This document shows, one piece after another, positions 59,166 to 64,000 of a stretch of DNA of 64,000 bases. The notes beneath the pieces were generated by a model. The model saw only the letters and a program-made list of their open reading frames with translations. It did no database searches and had not been told where the DNA came from. The position numbers and the translations under genes were made by a program. The stretch is from a bacterium SCSIO 12643 (GTDB lineage: Bacteria; Bacteroidota; Bacteroidia; Flavobacteriales_G; Salibacteraceae): the NCBI GenBank assembly GCA_024398135.1, contig CP073750.1, positions 3,472,001-3,536,000 on the forward strand. The letters are read 5' to 3'. The first letter of the stretch is position 1, and every line of letters starts with the position of its first letter.

Positions 59166-60290
59166 ATGAATAATTGGATCAGTAGAAATAGAAAACAAAT
59201 TTTACAAGTACATAAGATACTGGGATTGGTAACAGGAATAGTTGTATTTATTGTATCGATTACCGGGTGTTTATGGGTATTTCAAGAAGAAATAAAAGAC
59301 CTGACAACAGAAAAAATGGTTATTGAGCCCAATGATAATCCGATTTTAACTGCGACTCAGGCTAAAATGATTGCGCAGGAAACGATTCCTGATAAATCTA
59401 TTCACGGTGTGTTATATTCTGTTGAAAATGATCCAATAGAAGTTATTTTTTACGAAGCAGAACCCGAATTTTATCAAAGTGTATTTATCCATCCATATAG
59501 TTATGAAGTACTACGAGTGGAGGATCATAAATCTGGTTTTTTAGCATTTGTATTGGAAGGGCATATGCGTTTGTGGTTGCCCAAAGCTATTGGTGCCAGA
59601 TTGGTGCAGTACTCCGTATTATTATTTCTAATTATATTGATAAGTGGTTTGTTCTTGTGGTGGCCAAAGAATAAAAAAGTACTCAAAAAACGTTTGAAAT
59701 TTGATTGGAAAGAGACCACCAAATGGAGACGGAAGAATTTTGATTTACATTCAGTTGTTGGGTTTTATGTAGGTTCATTGGCATTTGTTTTAGCATTTAC
59801 TGGATGTGTAATGGCTTTTGACTGGTTTTATTATATCACATATAAAACGACCGGAGGAAGTAAAGACCCTAGATTTGTAATTCCCAACAATAATGTAATA
59901 GATGAGAGTAAAACGTATCAGGTAACTTTGGACGACCTGGTTCCAAGATTGAAAAAAGAATATCCGGAAGCAATAAGTTTTGAATTACATTATCCACATA
60001 GTGATACTACTTGTGTTTATGTGGAAACAACATATAATCAGGGAATTCATTACAATGTAGATTATCTCTTTTTTGATCAAAATACGCTTGAAGAAATAGA
60101 AACGCCTAGTATTTATGGAAAATATCAGAATGCAGGTTTTGCAGATTCCATTATTAGAATGAACTACGATATCCATGTGGGAGAAATAGGAGGAATCTGG
60201 GGAAAGATCATTGCATTTCTGGCCAGTTTAATAACAGCTACTTTACCTGTGAGTGGGACCTTATTGTGGTATGGGAAGAAGAAGAAATAA
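59166..60290 (+). CDS. PepSY-domain membrane protein (iron-reductase-like)
   Basis: 374 aa. Four transmembrane helices: LGLVTGIVVFIVSITGCLWVF, YSVLLFLIILISGLFLWW, VVGFYVGSLAFVLAFTGCVM and IIAFLASLITATLPVSGTLL. The pattern HKILGLVTGI, then LEGHMRLWLPKAIGARLVQY and DLHSVVGFYVG, contains the His residues that bind haem in PepSY/PiuB-type reductases. These proteins are thought to reduce Fe(III) from siderophores in the periplasm. Follows DUF4374; the operon order is the common one. Confidence 0.92.
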   Translation: MNNWISRNRKQILQVHKILGLVTGIVVFIVSITGCLWVFQEEIKDLTTEKMVIEPNDNPILTATQAKMIAQETIPDKSIHGVLYSVENDPIEVIFYEAEPEFYQSVFIHPYSYEVLRVEDHKSGFLAFVLEGHMRLWLPKAIGARLVQYSVLLFLIILISGLFLWWPKNKKVLKKRLKFDWKETTKWRRKNFDLHSVVGFYVGSLAFVLAFTGCVMAFDWFYYITYKTTGGSKDPRFVIPNNNVIDESKTYQVTLDDLVPRLKKEYPEAISFELHYPHSDTTCVYVETTYNQGIHYNVDYLFFDQNTLEEIETPSIYGKYQNAGFADSIIRMNYDIHVGEIGGIWGKIIAFLASLITATLPVSGTLLWYGKKKK

Positions 60291-60338
60291 GCGTGAATAT
60301 ATTTTAATAGTTTTTTAATAGTGTTGATTTGAAGGGCT

Positions 60339-60346
60339 TACATTTG
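60339..60346 (+). promoter_or_regulatory. -7 promoter element of the dihydrouridine synthase gene
   Basis: TACATTTG matches TAnnTTTG, ending 16 nt before the ATG at 60363. It marks the start of a four-gene unit reaching to 63279. Confidence 0.55.
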
Positions 60347-60362
60347 TGACATACAAAAGCCA

Positions 60363-61328
60363 ATGAATCATAAACTTTTATCTTCTCCTTTACAGGGATT
60401 TACAGATTATAGATTTCGGAATGCGTTCCATGAAATATTTGGTGGAATCGATACATTTTATGCGCCCTATATTCGATTGTATGGTAAATTGGAAATCAAG
60501 AATAGCTACCAAATAGACCTGCAACCTGAAAATAATAGAGTACCTGAATTGATTCCTCAGGTGATGACAAATGATGTTGAGGAGTTTCTTTTGGTGATCC
60601 GATATGTTCAAAGTTTAGGTTATAAAGAATTGAATTGGAATTTGGGATGCCCTTATCCCATGGCGACAAAAAAGGGGATGGGTTCAGGATTAATCGCAAA
60701 CCCGGAACGTATTGATCAGATATTGAGTCGGGCGCATGTGGAAACTGATATTGTAATTTCCATGAAAATGCGAATGGGATATTTAGACCCTAAAGAAATT
60801 TTGGATGTATTTCCTATTTTAGAAAAATATCCAATTAAAAATGTAGCCATTCACGCAAGAATAGGGAAACAGCTATACAAAGGAGGCGTTGATTTAGATT
60901 CATTTCAAAATTGTGTGGATCAATCACCACATCAATTATATTACAATGGGGATATAACTTCGGTAGATAGATTTAACGAAATGAAGGAAAGGTTTCCTTC
61001 TATTCATCATTGGATGATTGGCAGAGGTTTAATTGCTGATCCGTTTTTACCTCAAATGATTAAAAATCAAACAACGCAGTATCCTAACAATAGAGTAGAG
61101 TGTTTACGAGAGTTTCATGATACATTGTTTGATCAATATGGGATGTCATTATCTGGCGCAAGTCATTTACTGTCTAAGATGAGAAATTTTTGGGAGTATT
61201 ATGCGTTGACCTTTGCGAATCCTCAAAAGGCATTCAAGCGAATCAAAAAGGCTAAAAACATAGGCGCATATCGCATAGCGGTAAATGAGAATTTGTTAAT
61301 TGAAAAGAATGAGGAGATAGTTACTTAA
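60363..61328 (+). CDS. tRNA-dihydrouridine synthase (Dus family)
   Basis: 321 aa. It reduces uridines in tRNA with FMN/NADPH. SSPLQGFTDYRFRNAF is the FMN-binding start, NWNLGCPYPMATKKGMGSGL carries the catalytic Cys, and MRMGYLDPKE, AIHARIGKQLYKG and LYYNGDITSVDRFNEM are the phosphate and FMN strands; the C-terminal helical recognition domain follows. It resembles DusC-like Bacteroidota members that are shorter than DusB. Substrate position not determinable. Confidence 0.94.
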   Translation: MNHKLLSSPLQGFTDYRFRNAFHEIFGGIDTFYAPYIRLYGKLEIKNSYQIDLQPENNRVPELIPQVMTNDVEEFLLVIRYVQSLGYKELNWNLGCPYPMATKKGMGSGLIANPERIDQILSRAHVETDIVISMKMRMGYLDPKEILDVFPILEKYPIKNVAIHARIGKQLYKGGVDLDSFQNCVDQSPHQLYYNGDITSVDRFNEMKERFPSIHHWMIGRGLIADPFLPQMIKNQTTQYPNNRVECLREFHDTLFDQYGMSLSGASHLLSKMRNFWEYYALTFANPQKAFKRIKKAKNIGAYRIAVNENLLIEKNEEIVT

Positions 61329-61344
61329 TAATTAAATCAAGATC

Positions 61345-61887
61345 ATGGGAAAAAGGATTCCGGAATTAACCAATGAACTCATACGGTTTATTGAGCAACA
61401 AAAGATGTTTTTTGTTGGGACGGCAAGAAGTGAAGGAACAGTAAATATTTCTCCGAAAGCGATGGATTCTCTTCGAGTAATTGATAAAAACACTATTGTA
61501 TGGTTGAATCTGACAGGAAGCGGAAATGAAACGGCAACTCATTTATTAGAGAATGATAGAATGACCATAATGTTTATGGCTTTTGATGGGAAACCATTAA
61601 TCCTAAGACTTTATGGGAACGCTAAAGCATATCATCCCAGAGATGAAAAATATCAAGAATGTATTTTAATGTTTCCTGATGATCCGGGAGCCAGGCAAAT
61701 TATCGTAATGCAAGTCAATTTGGTTCAAAGTTCATGTGGTTATGCAGTTCCGTTTATGGAGTTTAAAGAAGATCGAAATATTTTGAAATCGTGGTCGGAA
61801 AAACAAGGGCGAGATCGTATCAAAGAATATTGGAAAGAGAAGAATTCCATTAGCCTGGATGGTTTTCATACCGGAATTATTGAATAA
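61345..61887 (+). CDS. Pyridoxamine-5'-phosphate-oxidase-like FMN protein
   Basis: 180 aa. The split-barrel start FIEQQKMFFVGTARSEGTVN, ISPKAMDSLRVID and IVWLNLTGSGNETATHLLEN are hallmarks of the PNPOx-like (DUF1697-adjacent) flavin proteins, with R/K and SGNET phosphate contacts. IMFMAFDGKPLILRLYGNAK continues the barrel. These proteins often use F420 or haem and act on small toxic compounds. It is 16 nt after the dus gene. Confidence 0.85.
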   Translation: MGKRIPELTNELIRFIEQQKMFFVGTARSEGTVNISPKAMDSLRVIDKNTIVWLNLTGSGNETATHLLENDRMTIMFMAFDGKPLILRLYGNAKAYHPRDEKYQECILMFPDDPGARQIIVMQVNLVQSSCGYAVPFMEFKEDRNILKSWSEKQGRDRIKEYWKEKNSISLDGFHTGIIE

Positions 61888-61904
61888 CATTATTAAATCG
61901 TCAT

Positions 61905-62831
61905 ATGAAAATTTTAATCGTTGGAATTGGTGGAGTAGGTGGTTTTTTTGGAGGGAAATTGGCCCATAAATATCAGGATAATACAGATGTAGAAATTTTC
62001 TTTTTAGCCAGAGGAGCACATTTAAACCAAATTCAGAAGAACGGATTACGTATCAAACATCTGGGTGAAGAGCTTATATGTCACCCGGATAAAGCTTCAG
62101 ATAATCCAAAGGATTTTGGTAAGGTGGATCTCATTATATACTGCACAAAAGCCTATGGGGTGGAAGCGGTGGCAGAACAACTCGTACCAAATATGCATGC
62201 GGGTACCAGAGTTTTGACTTTGCTGAATGGAGTAGATAGCTATGAAAAATTAGTTGACAAATACCCAGACCATAATGTGATTAATGGGTGTGTTTATATT
62301 TTATCAAGAATAGAGTCACCAGGAGTTATTGAGAATTTTGGACAGAAACATCAATTGTTTTTTGGGTATGACCATTCTAATATTTCAACATTGAAACCTT
62401 TGGAAGAAATATTTCAAAATGCCGGAATTACAGCTAAACTGACGGATTCAATATCAGAAATAACCTGGGCTAAGTTTATTTTCATTTCCGCTGTGGCTAC
62501 TTCTACTTCATATTATGACATCGCCTTAGGAGAAATTCTGGCTGATCAAGATAAAAGAGCAGTTTTAGTTCAATTGATCAGGGAGGTAAAAGAAGTGGGG
62601 CTTAAAAAAGAAATCATCATTGCAGAGGATATTGAAAAAGATATTTTAAATAAACTTGAGAAGCTTCCATTTGAAACAACATCGTCTATGCAAAGAGATT
62701 TTAGGCAGCAAAAACAAACAGAAGTGCAGTCCTTGACGGAATATGTGATTTTGGAAGGAGAAAAATTAAATATTGCTACACCAACGTATAAAGAATTATA
62801 TAAAAGTTTAATAACTCGAACGAAAGAATAA
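61905..62831 (+). CDS. panE: 2-dehydropantoate 2-reductase family (ketopantoate reductase, PanE-like)
   Basis: 308 aa. The Rossmann motif ILIVGIGGVGGFFGGKL, then LARGAHLNQIQKNGLRIK and TLLNGVDSYEKL, are typical. Catalytic Lys in WAKFIFISAVA and Glu in the C-terminal helical domain (REVKEVGLK) are present, and SSMQRDFRQQKQTEVQSLTE matches the NADPH/pantoate end. It makes pantoate for coenzyme A, though paralogues with other substrates exist. Starts 17 nt after the previous gene and ends 1 nt before the next. Confidence 0.9.
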   Translation: MKILIVGIGGVGGFFGGKLAHKYQDNTDVEIFFLARGAHLNQIQKNGLRIKHLGEELICHPDKASDNPKDFGKVDLIIYCTKAYGVEAVAEQLVPNMHAGTRVLTLLNGVDSYEKLVDKYPDHNVINGCVYILSRIESPGVIENFGQKHQLFFGYDHSNISTLKPLEEIFQNAGITAKLTDSISEITWAKFIFISAVATSTSYYDIALGEILADQDKRAVLVQLIREVKEVGLKKEIIIAEDIEKDILNKLEKLPFETTSSMQRDFRQQKQTEVQSLTEYVILEGEKLNIATPTYKELYKSLITRTKE

Positions 62832-62832
62832 A

Positions 62833-63279
62833 ATGAAAAGATTAAATCGATTAACCTTTATTGGAGCAATCATCATTGGATTGAGTGCTTGTCAGGAAGA
62901 AAGTAAAACACCTGCTGTAACACAGGATTCTGATCAGGAAAAAATGGAGAAGATTATGAACGTGGCTCCACAAAAGATTTGGAAAGCTAATATTGAAACC
63001 ACTCAGGGATTCACAAAAATGTATGAAATGGTTTCCGAATTTTCTGATTTTGAAAATGTAGAAGCGTATACGCAGTTAAAGGAAAATTTAATGGTAGAGT
63101 ATAAGTTGATCTTTAAAAATTGTACCATGAAAGGAGAAGCACATGAGCGGTTGCATGATTATATCATGCCTTTCAGTGGTTGGTTTAAAGGATTATCGTC
63201 TGGAGAATTAGAAACGTGTAAATCTTCTTATGACGCTATAAAACTACAATTGGAAGATTATTCGAATCATTTTGAATAA
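62833..63279 (+). CDS. Small lipoprotein, unknown
   Basis: 148 aa. FIGAIIIGLSAC is a lipobox. The mature protein is a helical bundle (EKMEKIMNVAPQKIWKANIE, AYTQLKENLMVEYKLIFKNC, EAHERLHDYIMPFSGWF) with two cysteines (KNC and ETC) and HERLH, reminiscent of a small metal- or haem-binding four-helix domain such as those of cytochrome-c'-like folds; there is no CxxCH. Co-transcribed with panE (1-nt gap). Family not recognised. Confidence 0.65.
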   Translation: MKRLNRLTFIGAIIIGLSACQEESKTPAVTQDSDQEKMEKIMNVAPQKIWKANIETTQGFTKMYEMVSEFSDFENVEAYTQLKENLMVEYKLIFKNCTMKGEAHERLHDYIMPFSGWFKGLSSGELETCKSSYDAIKLQLEDYSNHFE

Positions 63280-63292
63280 ATCTAAAAATACA

Positions 63293-63321
63293 AAAAAGGC
63301 CGATCATTGATCGGCCTTTTT
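63293..63321 (+). terminator. Bidirectional terminator between convergent genes
   Basis: GGCCGATC (63298-63305), loop ATT, GATCGGCC (63309-63316), with A5 before and T5 after: a GC-rich perfect stem serving the lipoprotein gene on the + strand and the incomplete gene from the right edge on the minus strand. Confidence 0.93.
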
Positions 63322-63339
63322 ATTTATATAAACTAGAAT

Positions 63340-64000
63340 TTATCTTTTTGCGTTTCCAGTAGGATTTGTTGCAGAAGCGTTGTTATTCATATTATAAACC
63401 GTATGACCCATGGCCCCTGCTGGCACAGGTCCAACTAAAGGTTTTAATAAGAACGGAGCTGCACTGTTGTCTGGTTTAGGTTCTACAGAAATAACTACAG
63501 TTTTTCCAGCTAAATCCGTTGGGAAAGTTAAACCGCTTGGCGCATTGATTAGGAAATCTTCCCCTGGAAATGGAGGCCCAGGTGCTACAGTTTCACTATA
63601 TGGTGCAGAATCATCAGCACCACTAACAGATGTGAATTTTCCTGTGGTTACAGGTTGACCATCAATAACTGCCCATCCTTCATATTCCCATCCAGCTGGT
63701 AAAGTAGGTAAGGATAATGTGGCTCCTGGTCCTGCGTTAGGATCTAACCACCAAACTCCACTGTTTTCATTTGTATTCATTCCTCCATCTGTTGGAGTTG
63801 CCAATATATAGCCTCCGGTAGCCGAAGTAAAATCATTCCCAATAGCTTTGCTATGTGATACCGTTAAATCAGCAGTATTGCCGCTAAAGTTTCCTCCTAA
63901 TAAGTGTACATCGCTTGGATTTGGGTCACTGTCTGGTACTGGTTCGATGGTTAATACATATTCAGTTGCACTGTTCAAATTACTGAGTCCAACTGAAAAT
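63340..64000 (-). CDS. C-terminal part of a secreted beta-rich protein, cut by the window edge
   Basis: At least 220 codons; the frame stays open to position 64000 and continues beyond it. The fragment has VLTIEPVPDSDPNPSDVHLL, GSNTADLTVS-like serine/threonine-rich strands, GVWWLDPNAGPGATLSLPTL, PAGWEYEGWAVIDGQPVTTG and GEDFLINAPSGLTFPTDLAG. The P-x-G-W-x-Y-E-G-W-x-V-I-D-G-x-P run recalls the extracytoplasmic domain of RskA-like anti-sigma factors and related secreted proteins, but no family is clear. It converges on the 62833 gene at a shared terminator. Confidence 0.7.
   Translation of the reverse strand, partial: FSVGLSNLNSATEYVLTIEPVPDSDPNPSDVHLLGGNFSGNTADLTVSHSKAIGNDFTSATGGYILATPTDGGMNTNENSGVWWLDPNAGPGATLSLPTLPAGWEYEGWAVIDGQPVTTGKFTSVSGADDSAPYSETVAPGPPFPGEDFLINAPSGLTFPTDLAGKTVVISVEPKPDNSAAPFLLKPLVGPVPAGAMGHTVYNMNNNASATNPTGNAKR

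Noticed and set aside
1-64000. tRNA, rRNA, CRISPR arrays, insertion sequences, integrases
   Set aside because: No tRNA-like cloverleaf with GTTCGAnTC arm, no rRNA stretch, no regularly spaced repeats and no transposase or integrase motifs were seen by eye; the three 27-nt boxes are too far apart and too regular in placement before genes for an array.

Overview
The window is A+T-rich chromosomal DNA of a marine- or freshwater-type Bacteroidota, most likely Flavobacteriales. Four things point there: a long secreted repeat protein ending in a gliding-motility/type IX secretion (CHU_C) sorting domain; many lipoproteins and outer-membrane beta-barrels of Bacteroidota families (DUF4421, DUF2490, PorT-like, DUF4374); promoters of the Bacteroidota type (TAnnTTTG at -7, best case TTG-N19-TATATTTG upstream of a padR gene); and Bacteroidota-type arginine decarboxylase, PAPS reductase and HAAS/PadR pairs. 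I see no rRNA, tRNA, CRISPR array, transposase, integrase or plasmid/phage replication gene.

Layout. 1-4.7 kb: sulfate assimilation (end of a possible SulP permease, Usp, an Rrf2 regulator with a candidate operator, DUF2061, cysHDN, strong terminator). 4.7-8.1 kb: four poorly characterised genes (membrane-anchored coiled-coil protein, internally duplicated helical protein, DUF900-type serine hydrolase, possible PD-(D/E)XK-fold protein) whose two upstream regions carry an identical 27-nt box; a third, diverged copy at 12.5 kb sits in front of a possible small RNA. 8.1-15.6 kb: methyltransferase, lipoprotein thiol-disulfide oxidoreductase divergent from an HxlR regulator, NTF2-like protein, GNAT, alpha/beta hydrolase, SDR/LysR divergent pair, HD-domain hydrolase. 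15.7-19.7 kb: envelope proteins and a CxxCH lipoprotein behind an FNR-like box. 19.8-24.9 kb: an Lrp/AsnC regulator divergent from a compact six-gene unit that contains the polyamine genes speA, speB and a deoxyhypusine-synthase-like gene. 25-28.8 kb: DUF1684, GNAT, TPR protein, mnmA. 29.3-31.8 kb: the repeat adhesin. 31.8-37.4 kb: a minus-strand block (lipoprotein, YceI-like, 2-oxoglutarate/Fe(II)-type oxygenase, M48 protease, HI0933-type flavoprotein, EEP nuclease/phosphatase). 37.5-42.1 kb: padR-HAAS, a membrane Ntn-hydrolase, ECF sigma factor with a membrane partner. 42.2-45 kb: a solitary SF1 helicase-nuclease. 45-53.5 kb: DUF2490, GNAT, MFS, serpin, VOC/WYL pair, alkC, a 55-aa zinc ribbon, formyltransferase. 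54.3-60.3 kb: methyltransferase and a TonB receptor-DUF4374-PepSY iron-uptake operon under two tandem Fur-like palindromes. 60.4-64 kb: dihydrouridine synthase, PNPOx-like, panE-like, lipoprotein, and an incomplete secreted protein.

The best candidates for something undescribed are the 4.7-8.1 kb module with its repeated promoter box, the linked small-RNA candidate at 12.55-12.74 kb, and the Lrp-controlled polyamine operon that also carries a VOC protein, a P-loop kinase and a small acidic protein. All functional statements rest on reading motifs by eye; no database search was possible.
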